Shown: in pieces, positions 55,320-64,000 of the stretch
How positions within the stretch are numbered: position 1 is the first letter of the stretch
Layout: each line of letters starts with the position of its first letter
Assembly: GCA_030247855.1 (NCBI GenBank)
Contig: JAPDRN010000029.1
Span: 235,673 to 299,672, forward strand
DNA length: 64,000 bases
Origin: Knufia peltigerae
Lineage: Eukaryota > Ascomycota > Eurotiomycetes > Chaetothyriales > Trichomeriaceae
Direction of reading: 5' to 3'
Notes under the pieces: model-generated
What the model saw: only the letters and a program-made list of their open reading frames with translations
Database searches by the model: none
What the model was told of the DNA's origin: nothing
Position numbers and translations under genes: made by a program

Positions 55320-56592
55320 TCAGTACTGTGGTTGTCCCACGGTCGACAGTCCATTTTCCGGTCCAGATTCTCCCTTGGAGTCAATGGGCGCCATCAAAAT
55401 GTCATACTTCAATTCAAAATTGGCCTGAGAGTCACCCTTTCGAGGGACAAATTCCACAATCAAAGAATCCTTGACGGCAAACACCGAATCGTCGTCGAGG
55501 TATTTGCTGTCCTTGTCGAAGATTTGAGTCGTGATGGGTTTGTATCCTTGGATGAGGACCTGTTGTTTTAGAAGACCACAGTCAGCACTCGCGATTTGAG
55601 GGTCAGGCGGAAAAGGAGATTCTTTTTTTATTTTGGGCATGATCCAATCCGGTTTTCCCGACTTACAATCAGATGAATATGTGCTGGACGGTACGGGTGC
55701 CTGTCTAGCAATTGCAACAACTTGCCGGCTGGTCCGTCGTAGGGGATAGGATATGGGGTCGGTCGCAGACAATAAAACGCATATTCGCCGTTCTCATCGG
55801 TGACGAACTTCCCACGGAGGTTGCTGTCGACTTGATTGTCGTCTTGTTGTTCGTACAGACCTGTTACAACAGCCAAAAGGTCAGAAGGTAGGTTACTCGG
55901 AAGGAGGAGGTATTGTCACTCCTGTACGGGTATAGATAAGTCATACCGTTTGTGGAGGCTTCCCAGACATCAATCGTGGCGTTGGCCAAAGGTTTCTTTG
56001 TCTTCGCATCCATCACTTTACCGTACATGTATACGACGGTGGCATCTTTGGGGGTGTTGAATGAAATCGTGGCCCCCTTCTCCCGGATGGGGTGGTCATG
56101 TCTGAAGAATGGTCCGAGAATGGCACTCTGGGTGGCCACGTCGGTGGCCTCGGAAGCCTTTTTGTATGTGATTTCGTCCACGAGGCTGTGGTAGGTCAGG
56201 GTTAGCAATTAAGCACGGGGAAGAAAAAAGAAAAAGAAAGTTGAAGAAACATATCGTGTGTCAAGAATGGACTCCACGGCATGGGGTTTTCAACAATGGT
56301 GTAGAAAGAGAGAGAGAGAGGCGTACGATTCTAAACCCACGACATCGCACACCAGTTGACCTTCATTTCGCTTCTCGTTGCTCATCTGGCCAGCCCAATT
56401 CATCAACTGCACACCCTCCATCCACTCGTCCACCGTCAACTCGACCTCCCGGGCAAAGTCGTGTAGATGTCTGGTCAAACTCGTCATGACCTCGCGCATT
56501 CGCGGAGAAGTCTTGGGACCCATGGCGTCGATGACATGTTGAGTGAAGTTGGGATCGAAGCGCGCCGCGTTTGACTTGGTCGTGCCGTTCAT
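55320..56592 (-). CDS. Intradiol ring-cleavage dioxygenase, hydroxyquinol 1,2-dioxygenase type
   Basis: It opens the ring of 1,2,4-trihydroxybenzene between adjacent hydroxyls to give maleylacetate (Fe3+ enzyme). Minus-strand exons are 56327-56592, 55947-56185, 55667-55860 and 55320-55559 (312 aa). The N-terminal helical linker domain contains EWMEGVQLMNWAGQMSNEKR and VCDVVGLESLVDEI, which resembles hydroxyquinol rather than protocatechuate enzymes. Iron ligands by spacing are Tyr171 (GLYEQQD), Tyr205 (PTPYPIP), His229 and His231 (RPAHIHLI). There is no signal peptide, unlike the secreted fungal intradiol group, so it is intracellular. It pairs functionally with maleylacetate reductase at 25.8-27.0 kb. 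Catechol as substrate remains possible. Confidence 0.87.
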
Positions 56593-58060
56593 GTTGATGA
56601 TTGTTCGAACAGAGATACTATTATGATAGTGACGTGGGCTTCGTGTGCCTGGACAGAACGGAGAGGGGGGGGATTCAAAGGCTCGGGAAAGACGGATACT
56701 TGTGAATTATGGTACTTGTGAGAAATCTTTTGGCTGCGGAGATGGGATCTGCCAGCCTTCATATATGGATCAGCTCCCCGACTTGTACCTTGCGCGGCTT
56801 TTATCTCTGCTTGGAACAATGCGGGTTGGATGGGAACACCCTTTTTTCGATCTCTTGACTTACTCCGTACAGTAACAAACCATTCACAGGACCATTTTGT
56901 TTTCTATTACCCCGCCCCGAAACTCTCCTGCATCGGATCGTGTCAGCCCAGACCCGCAATAATACGCCCGATCAAGTTAGTCCGATCACGTGTGGACTCT
57001 TCTCCGTCGGAACCAACGCGTAGTAATGCGGAATGAGTTGGGCAGGATTCGTTGCGAAGTGCATCGGGCCCATCCCTAACCTACCCTTCGGAACAACTGG
57101 AAGAGGGATATATTTCTAAACCACATATCCTCATATGATCTCTGTTGGAACGTTATTTTACACGCTCGAACAAAAAGAAAACAAATTCCCTACGTCGTAT
57201 GGTGGGTGGCCTGACATGCGAAGAGAAACCCCGGGTGAAAGCCGAATCTTGATAAACTAGTTCAGTAAAGTACAGTAAGGTGGTCGGCCCGCGACCCAAC
57301 AACATGGAAACTTGCTACGTTCCGCCCGTCGTCGTGGGATATGTGAGTGGCCTTGCTAAATTCATTACAACGCACTTGGAGATTGTTGGAAAACGCCTTC
57401 TCCAGATACTAACGGTGTCTCCCGCCTCGTCAGCTTCATTACCTTGTTAATCATTGGTGGTCAAGACGACTTGAACAAAATGACTGCAAGGCTTCGTTGG
57501 TCTTTTCAACAGCAGGTTGTCCAACCTTGTGGTACTCCCCGTACAACTGCAAGCAAAATCATTTTAGTTGCCACTCAGCCAGTGCTCGAAGGGGAACACC
57601 AACCGCCCGCAAGATGCATCTAGCCGTTGTGTGTTGCCCATCCATGCCTGCATGCCTACCTAGGGCAAGCAATTAAAAGGACGAAACCCATTGAGTTGCT
57701 CATCGTATTGTTACGCAAGTGTTCAAGACATGTCCGACATTCCTGGACATACAACGACATCCAATCCATCTAGCCAGGTGCATGTAGCACATTCCAATCG
57801 TTGGGCTTGCATGATTTCGCTCTCGCCCGCTCTCTGGAATGCCCACTGTGATGCTGTCCTCTTCTGCGATGAATCAATCTGTACGACTTGTGCTGCTGCA
57901 AGATTTCTGTCATTCTCTTCTTCGTATACAGAAGTAGCTCGGCTAGCTGATTAAGAACATGCCTCGACCGTCCCAAAAGCAAAGGTCACATCGAGACCAC
58001 ATTGAATTCTGTCTGTATCTAGTACTCCCCTAGGGACGCAATCTCGAATTGCAATTCTTA
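56593..58060. other. Intergenic upstream of the dioxygenase
   Basis: This is 1.47 kb between divergent genes. TACTCCGTAC lies at 56862-56871. No frame over about 90 codons and no RNA gene is recognised. Confidence 0.45.
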
Positions 58061-58753
58061 ATGCCTCCAAAGACGCCGGTAAAGAAAACAGTAACGACCT
58101 CGACCTCACCATTATCGTCTCCCTCGTCCATGGTTCCATGGTCTTGTCCAGTTTCTCAGACTTCACCATCACCATGGCCGTCGTCACTATCACCACCTCA
58201 AAGACCACCTCGACCGAAAACTTCTTTACCAAATTTACGTCCTACCATCATTCTATCCCCCAATAACACATTATTCACGACGCACCTTTCTTCTTCTCCA
58301 ACTTATGTGCCTTCTCCGACGCGGTCGCAAATTTCGTCGAAAGACAAGGAATTGTGTCCTGACGAAATGAAAACCCCAGTATCTTCTCCAGCAGGTAGCG
58401 CCAACCGTGTCAATGTGGACATCGAAGACATCGAAGACATCGAAAAGGGAGTGAGCGAGATTGATCGAATCTTTCGCATTCACAACCACCACAAAGACTC
58501 GCATCAGACTCAACGATCACCATCCAGTCGGCGGTCACTCAGTCGGTCACAGAAAAGACCGGTGCTGCAGCAGTATCGGCGGGTCCTGCACATGTTGGCT
58601 GTCTTCGGTCTGGTCATTTTAGCCGCGGCGGCAGTCGTAAGTGGTATCATTTGGAGGTTGAGTCGTCGTAAGCACTTTTCATTTTTTTCACTTCTCAATC
58701 TCCCTTCTGCCTTTGTTCTCTGTGGGATGAAAAAGACCATCTCTGATATGTGA
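58061..58753 (+). CDS. Hypothetical small single-pass membrane protein
   Basis: The reading is 230 aa from ATG 58061. The N-terminal 110 residues are Ser/Pro/Thr-rich and low in structure. A tandem nine-base repeat (58418-58444) encodes three DIE units. A basic region with SRRSLSRSQKRPVLQQYRR precedes one hydrophobic helix (HMLAVFGLVILAAAAVVSGIIW) and then RLSRR. The bases after RLSRR form a good splice donor (GTAAGC at 58668), so the last 28 residues shown by the open frame may be intron. No family is recognised. It would be a type of tail- or single-anchored fungal protein. It is convergent with NOP2, 86 bp apart. Confidence 0.45.
   Translation: MPPKTPVKKTVTTSTSPLSSPSSMVPWSCPVSQTSPSPWPSSLSPPQRPPRPKTSLPNLRPTIILSPNNTLFTTHLSSSPTYVPSPTRSQISSKDKELCPDEMKTPVSSPAGSANRVNVDIEDIEDIEKGVSEIDRIFRIHNHHKDSHQTQRSPSSRRSLSRSQKRPVLQQYRRVLHMLAVFGLVILAAAAVVSGIIWRLSRRKHFSFFSLLNLPSAFVLCGMKKTISDM
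58418..58444 (+). repeat. Three tandem 9-bp units
   Basis: Three perfect copies of GACATCGAA lie inside the hypothetical membrane protein frame and encode three DIE units. Confidence 0.9.
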
Positions 58754-58839
58754 AGTGTGATGTGATAGTACAATCATGATCGTAAAATTCAAGATTGGCC
58801 AGGCCGCCGAAAAGAATACTGATTATTGCATTTTCGTTT

Positions 58840-60924
58840 CTATTTCCCATGCTTCTTCCCTCCGGCTTTCTTCTTTGACCCTGACTTGCTTTGACTTGCA
58901 TCTTTGGTCTCGGTTCGATTCTTTCGATCCGCTGCTTTTGGGTCAAGACCACGAGCTTTGAGCCACTTCTTCTCGGCCTGTGCAATGTACTTTTGATCTT
59001 CCTCATCGTCGAAGCCGCCGAAACCGTCATCCGCTGCATCCTCTGCAGTCTCTCCGTCAGTGTCTGACTTATCCTTGTGGCCATTGACCATCGACGTATT
59101 GGCCTCGGCTTCACCCGACCCATTCGCTTGACCGGCATTCTTCGGGGTTGGGCCCGTCTTCTTCAGCTTGCAAACAAAGAAGCCGTCGACGTTTTCGCGA
59201 TGCGGGAAATATCTCCTTGTCAAAGGCATCTTGTCGTCGAATTTCTTGTTCATGTAGGTCTTGAAACCTTCCGATCCGAAATTGCCCAGACCAGTGTCGA
59301 CAATCTTTACGTTCGGTCGCTTGCGTAGCACGTACTGGACCACACCTTCATTCTCCTCAACAGTCACCGAGCAGGTCGAGTATACGATGTACCCGCCAGT
59401 CTTGCTTTTGTGGTCGACCGAGTCGATGGCAGCAAGAAGCAGTTGCTTCTGCATGTGAGGTAGGGCTAGGAAGTCGCGCTCATTCTTCGACGTCTTGACG
59501 CTTGGATCTTTGCCGATGACACCAGTACCAGAGCATGGCGCATCGAGTAGAATCCGATCAAAGCCGCCTAGAATCTTGGGGAAGGCTTTCTGCGCATCGT
59601 AGTTGCAGACAACCACGTTTTTGCACCCAAGACGGTGAACATTACCAATCAGACCCTTTGCACGTTGTCGATTGGCATCGTTGGCGAAGACAGCTCCCGT
59701 GTTTCGCATCAGCGCTGAAATATATGTAGTCTTGCCGCCAGGCGCTGCGGCCATGTCAAGGACGCGCTCGTTCGGTTGGGGAGCTAGTGCCATGACGGGC
59801 AGGAAGGAAGAAGCGGCTTGGAGAATGTAGTGACCAGCCAAATATTCTGGAGTGGCACCCAGTGGGACAGGAGATTCGAAAACCTGTAAGCCTACTTTTG
59901 ACCATTTACCCACTGGCTCCAACACAACACCTCTGTTGATCAGAGCTTGGGCGAGAGTGCGGCGATTAGTACGTAGTGTGTTGGTCCTCAGCACAACAGG
60001 ACGCGGCGTTTCGTTTGCCTCGAAGAATGCAAAGGCCTCTGCAGGGGTGAACAGCGCAAACAGTTTCTCGGCAAGGTACGGAGTGTAGCCATAGTACGTG
60101 CAGATATCGGACAGCAGCTGCTCGGTATAATCCGTTCTCGACTTTGTCTTGTCTGCGAGCGCGGAAAAGTTGCCCAGAACTCGAATAGTTTCAGTCATAC
60201 GAGTGCGGACGACAGCCAGGTCTGGTGCCAGCCCTTGCGCGGCCACAGAATCCAAGACCCCTTCATCTTTGGCAATATTGGTCTGTAAAGCTGCGTCTTC
60301 CAACTCTTGTTGTGCTTCCGCCTCGACCTGAGCTTGCTCTTGGTCTAGTTTCCGGGAGAGTCCCTCGATGTTTGCAGCCGTGAGCTGGGCCTCGGCGTCG
60401 GACTCGTCTTCGTCTTCGGAGAACATGCGTCGTGGTTGCTCGTCCGGGTCTGAATCGAAGACGGAGTCATCAGATGATCCGCCTTCAAGTTCTGCCTGTG
60501 CAATCTCATCGTCGTCCAAGTCAGAAAGAGAAGCCTCGTCCAGTGGCACTCCGAATGCTGCATTTCCATCATTGTCATTGTACTCTTCTACCTCTTCAGC
60601 CTGTTCGTCGTCCTGGCTCCCGACTGCTAGGAAGGGAAACTTGGGAGGAAACGTAATCTGCGCATCTTTGTTGACCAGCTTTTTCTCCTGCTTTTGTTTT
60701 TTCACGTCCGACTTTTTGCTCTCTTGTATGTCACCACTCTCTTGGTCACCTCTGAGGGCCCGGTCGAGGCGGACCAATTTCTTTACATCAGTCTCTCCGG
60801 ATCTGCGTCTCTTCTTTACTGGTTCTTGGGAAGTCTCGCTGTTGGGTTTCCGCTTCAGGTTTAAACCCAGTTCTTCGAGGGTTGCAGGAGGGCCCTGTTT
60901 CTTGAAACGACGTCCGACACCCAT
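58840..60924 (-). CDS. NOP2: 25S rRNA (cytosine-5) methyltransferase Nop2
   Basis: This nucleolar SAM-dependent enzyme is needed for 60S subunit maturation. It is one exon, 694 aa, from ATG 60924 (MGVGRRFKKQGPP). Residues 1-220 are basic then acidic and disordered (GVPLDEASLSDLDDDEIAQ, DSVFDSDPDEQPRRMFSEDE). The RNA-binding and methyltransferase core (about 250-570) includes RTDYTEQLLSDICTYYGYT, RPVVLRTNTLRTNRR, the SAM site LDMAAAPGGKTTYISALM, the catalytic-pair motifs DAPCSGTGVIGKD and YSTCSVTVEENEGVV, and the end motif RYFPHRENVDGFFVCKL. A Lys/Gly-rich tail closes the protein. All Nop2-family landmarks are present. Confidence 0.96.
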   Translation of the reverse strand: MGVGRRFKKQGPPATLEELGLNLKRKPNSETSQEPVKKRRRSGETDVKKLVRLDRALRGDQESGDIQESKKSDVKKQKQEKKLVNKDAQITFPPKFPFLAVGSQDDEQAEEVEEYNDNDGNAAFGVPLDEASLSDLDDDEIAQAELEGGSSDDSVFDSDPDEQPRRMFSEDEDESDAEAQLTAANIEGLSRKLDQEQAQVEAEAQQELEDAALQTNIAKDEGVLDSVAAQGLAPDLAVVRTRMTETIRVLGNFSALADKTKSRTDYTEQLLSDICTYYGYTPYLAEKLFALFTPAEAFAFFEANETPRPVVLRTNTLRTNRRTLAQALINRGVVLEPVGKWSKVGLQVFESPVPLGATPEYLAGHYILQAASSFLPVMALAPQPNERVLDMAAAPGGKTTYISALMRNTGAVFANDANRQRAKGLIGNVHRLGCKNVVVCNYDAQKAFPKILGGFDRILLDAPCSGTGVIGKDPSVKTSKNERDFLALPHMQKQLLLAAIDSVDHKSKTGGYIVYSTCSVTVEENEGVVQYVLRKRPNVKIVDTGLGNFGSEGFKTYMNKKFDDKMPLTRRYFPHRENVDGFFVCKLKKTGPTPKNAGQANGSGEAEANTSMVNGHKDKSDTDGETAEDAADDGFGGFDDEEDQKYIAQAEKKWLKARGLDPKAADRKNRTETKDASQSKSGSKKKAGGKKHGK

Positions 60925-61660
60925 GGTAATAGCCAAAAGATTGCAATGGGAGAGTGTTAGTTATTATGGCGCTGAGTCTTATGAAAGTCCAAAAAATTGT
61001 CGACTTGCAGCACCCGAAATGGTTAGTGCATCGAGTCGGCAACAAAAAAATTCCAAGTGCTTAAAAAAGTTTCCCCGCAGGAAGGTCAAACGCACCTAAG
61101 GATACGAGTACGAGTACGACTAATGCATTGATACGGAGGACAGAGTATAGATACCTTGCCTCAACCTGAATGCATCGTTCTAAATGAAGTGACTTGGTGA
61201 ATTGTACGCAGCAGGCGGTTTAGAAACAAGATCACATTTTACGCAGAATCTGATAAATTAGGTCTTTGACATAACAGCCAGCTCAAGTCTGCGCGGAAAT
61301 ACATCCTTGACAACTCAAACAAGATGCTGTTGCAGATTATTCATACATGAGAAGCGCCGTAAGCGAGATTTGAACAACCAATTTGCACCAAGATCTCTCC
61401 TTCGGCCTTCGAGATTGCCTCCCTCATTGCACTAGCAGTCCTGGGAGACTGTAAACTGGCCCGCTGTTTCTGCAGCCCATACTGTGTCTGCCTGACAAAG
61501 GTAGTGCATCCCGTATGCACTCCTCTGATTTATCCAACGTCGCTCAATGTCCTCCGGGAGAGTTGGTCGCAGTTCAAGATCCGTTCATGCCTCCCACAAG
61601 AGGTGCTGGAGAGTCCGAACCCGGAGTCTTCTTTTGCTTGAGCGTCAGGGGGAAGGGGTA
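60925..61660. other. Intergenic, NOP2 promoter and glycogen synthase 3' side
   Basis: This 736-bp gap has just over two TACGAG units at 61103-61119. Positions 61574-61660 hold a reading (PDDYPFPLTL type) that looks like the normal glycogen synthase tail but is out of frame with the canonical splice. Confidence 0.45.
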
Positions 61661-63888
61661 GTCATCCGGCTCCTCTTCTTCACTGAAGAAAATGTTAGCA
61701 TGCTTACTGATGTCACGAGAGGATGACTTACGGCAATCTCCATGCGATATAGTCTTCGGTGCTCAGACCTTCTTTTCCTTCTTGCAAGGAAGCAAAATCT
61801 CCCGGAGTCATCATGCCGGAACGATCTCGGGGCGATCCAGGCACCGACAACGGCCTCGAAATCTTCTGCTCAGTTCCACCAATGATATCATCAAACTCGT
61901 CAGCATCTTCAAACGATGCAGGATATGCGCGTCGGAGGGCAAGTTGTCGAGCCTTCACATACTCCATACCCATGCGCTTCCAATCAAGAAGGTCACTAAG
62001 CCGCTCAGTCCGGTTTCGCTGATTGATGCGCTGTCTCCGACTCTTGTTCGCAAACTCGAACATGTAATCGGTTAGCTGGTTGACCGAGTCGTCGACGCCC
62101 TTGAGACGTCTGTCGACAATATAGATGCCATAGTCGGCCGAATTCTCAATAAGCTCCTCCATATAGCACCCAAAACCTGACAGATTCGTAGTGATGGACG
62201 GAACGCCCATCACAGTGCATTCGGCAGGAGTGTAACCCCAAGGCTCATAGTACGAGGCAAAGATGCCTAGGTGCGTGCCGCGGACAAAATCGTCATAGTC
62301 CAATGACAAGACGGGATTTGATGAGTTCAGGAATTCAGGGTGAAAGACGACTTTGACACGATCGGAGGAGGAATTGAAAAGTTGGACCCGGCGTAATTGA
62401 TTCAGGACGGGGTCTTCCGAGTCATTGACCATGTTGTGGGTGACAATAGCCGGCAGGTGGTGTCGTTTCATGGCAAAGAGGCGACGTCGGAGCATCACCC
62501 GATCAGCCGGGGTGATGAGTTCTTTCTCATCGGGCATGGGGTCCCCCTCCTTCCAATGAACAGAGCGCTCGAACAGTCTGTGCCCGATGCCACGCTCGAT
62601 GTTGGAAACGGTGTCTGATAACGCCTTTGTGACGGCCTGACCCTTGAGAGAATCTACAGACAGGGATGTTGTCTGCGCGGGCATGATGAGGAAGGCAACC
62701 ACCGTGAGTTTGGAGCCGGTGACCTTTAGTCTGTGGTTCAGGCGTGCCAAAGACTCGATGAACATGTCAACTCCTTTGTTTCGATATTCATATCTTCCGG
62801 CGGTGAAGAAATACAGCGTATTCTCCAGGTCAAAGTCAAGGTGACCATAGAAGTGGCCGCGCACGAACTCATGGATCTTTTCCTTCTGTATGGAATGAAG
62901 ATTTTGGAATTCGTGAACCGCAGAGAATTTCTTGACATTCAAGCCGTTGGGGAGAACTCCATCCGGCTTCCGCTTCAGCAAATGCTCGCTCTCGAAAGCT
63001 GTAATGTGGGAGACGGTGGTGAAGACATCGGCAGAATGAGCTGCGCCTCTTTCGATGCAGTACCGGTGGTAGATGCCACGCTTACCAGCTTCTGCATCGA
63101 CGTCAAACCATTGCAGGTTGTTGTAGAAATCGACTGAGCCAGCACAGAGATACCGGCCGAGAAGGGTAGCATGTGTGGTGAAAATGGTGGTGAGATCCAT
63201 TTGCCGTTTCTTGGTCAAAGGGAGAGCAACTCCAGCAAGCCATTCGTGGAAATGGGCGATGACTGCGCGATCCCTTTCGCGCGAGAGGAACTAGAGGACG
63301 TTAGCCCAGGTGTACAGCCAGACTGTTGTAACATCTTACTTCGCCCAGGAACCAAGCCACAAGATAGCCAAACACGATAGCCTCATTAGTCTCGTTGTCT
63401 CCAGCTGGAGAGGGGATGCCGGCTATGGACCAAAGATCGCCTTTCCACTCATCCAACCAGCGATAACCCGTCCCCGTGTTTATGAGAAGGACTCGCGGAG
63501 CGCCTTCGATCAGCCATCTTCCATACATCAGCTCGATCCCTCGTTCTTGCATAGATGCTATCGTCTCTCGCAGAGGACCGGCAGGAGGTTCGAGGTCTTC
63601 CACTTCCACCGCAGCCTGGACTGGTTAGCCGGTATTCGCACCTAAGACGATGATATGCATACCGAGCTCTTGTTCCATGGTCCTATCAGCGTATACCTCT
63701 CCCCATACTCGGCGGTTGTGACTGGAGCCTTTGACTTGAGCACGGAATAAATACCACCCACTTGACGGGATTAGCACGTAGGAATCGCCAAAGCGCATGT
63801 GACATAACCAACCTCGATTCGCGACCTCTGTTGCAATCTCGAACAGCAGATGGTTCTTGATGTCTCTCTTTGCCGAGTCGCCGTTCAT
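61661..63888 (-). CDS. GSY1: Glycogen synthase (GT3 family)
   Basis: It extends glycogen from UDP-glucose in the cytosol. Minus-strand exons are 63813-63888, 63663-63760, 63340-63615, 61732-63290 and a short last exon from 61682. Landmarks are VGGIYSVLKSKAPVTTAEYG (donor loop), GRWLIEGAPRVLLINTG, VIAHFHEWLAG, TIFTTHATLLGRYL, FTAGRYEYRNKGVDMFIESL and the GT-B motif SYYEPWGYTPAECTVMGVPS. The Arg cluster SRRQRINQRNRTERL is the glucose-6-phosphate-sensing site. The end is uncertain: splicing GTAAGT (61731) to the CAG ending at 61683 gives about 676 aa with a stop at 61663-61661, whereas a conserved-looking acidic tail runs to 61574 in another frame. The gene is otherwise intact. Confidence 0.9.
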
Positions 63889-63920
63889 TTTGACGGCTGT
63901 AAAGTGCTCGGAATTTGGCC

Positions 63921-63924
<4 letters not shown>

Positions 63925-64000
<76 letters not shown>
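63925..64000 (+). repeat. (GA)n microsatellite reaching the window edge
   Basis: There are at least 37 uninterrupted AG units 36 bp upstream of the glycogen synthase start codon. The repeat continues past the window, so its full length is unknown. Confidence 0.97.

Noticed and set aside
61340..61440. tRNA-like signal on the minus strand (GTTCAAATCTCGC, resembling a T-arm).
   Set aside because: The bases before and after the loop do not pair as a T-stem, and no anticodon or acceptor stem can be completed.
1..64000. CRISPR arrays, insertion sequences, rRNA genes or intact transposons.
   Set aside because: This is a fungal nuclear region; I saw no spaced repeats, transposase or reverse-transcriptase frames, or rRNA-like sequence.

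Overview
This window is nuclear DNA of a filamentous ascomycete (Pezizomycotina). Genes are split by short GT-AG introns (about 46-141 bp) with CTGAC/CTAAC-type branch points, intergenic spaces are compact, and the gene set is typically fungal: a Zn2Cys6 regulator, GLT1, EDE1, CFD1, a histidine acid phosphatase and intradiol and stilbene-cleaving dioxygenases. The general look suggests Eurotiomycetes, possibly a Chaetothyriales-like mould, but that placement is inference. All exon boundaries were read by eye from splice signals and frame continuity.

Layout. 0-5 kb: the 5' part of APC/C subunit CDC23/APC8 (-), the SNARE BET1 (+) and APC/C subunit APC15/MND2 (-). 5-8.2 kb: no gene found. 8.2-14.8 kb: NADH-dependent glutamate synthase GLT1, four exons. 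15.8-17.2 kb: a chimera of a beta-propeller lectin-like region and a truncated subtilase. 18-19.1 kb: a zinc-free MDR oxidoreductase. 19.5-23.5 kb: mitochondrial ferredoxin YAH1, ribosome factor RRP15 and SRP54. 24.7-25.7 kb: an unrecognised gene broken by a four-base duplication.

25.8-34.4 kb: a candidate aromatic catabolic cluster of maleylacetate reductase (-), a SnoaL/NTF2-like protein (+), a lignostilbene-type carotenoid-cleavage oxygenase (+) and an aldehyde dehydrogenase (+). At 52.4-56.6 kb a hydroxyquinol-type intradiol dioxygenase lies beside a Zn2Cys6 transcription factor. Together these could remove formaldehyde from a diarylpropane, cleave the resulting stilbene to two aromatic aldehydes, oxidise these to acids and, through hydroxyquinol, open the ring and reduce maleylacetate to 3-oxoadipate. 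The hydroxylase or decarboxylase linking the acids to hydroxyquinol is not in the window.

34.5-43.7 kb: an unknown protein, a secreted histidine acid phosphatase, CFD1 (cytosolic Fe-S assembly) and S-adenosylmethionine decarboxylase SPE2 with two small uORFs in its probable leader. 44.4-52.4 kb: endocytic scaffold EDE1, an alpha-tubulin and a PGA1-like GPI-mannosyltransferase subunit. 58-64 kb: a small membrane protein, rRNA methyltransferase NOP2 and glycogen synthase. The window ends inside a (GA)n microsatellite.
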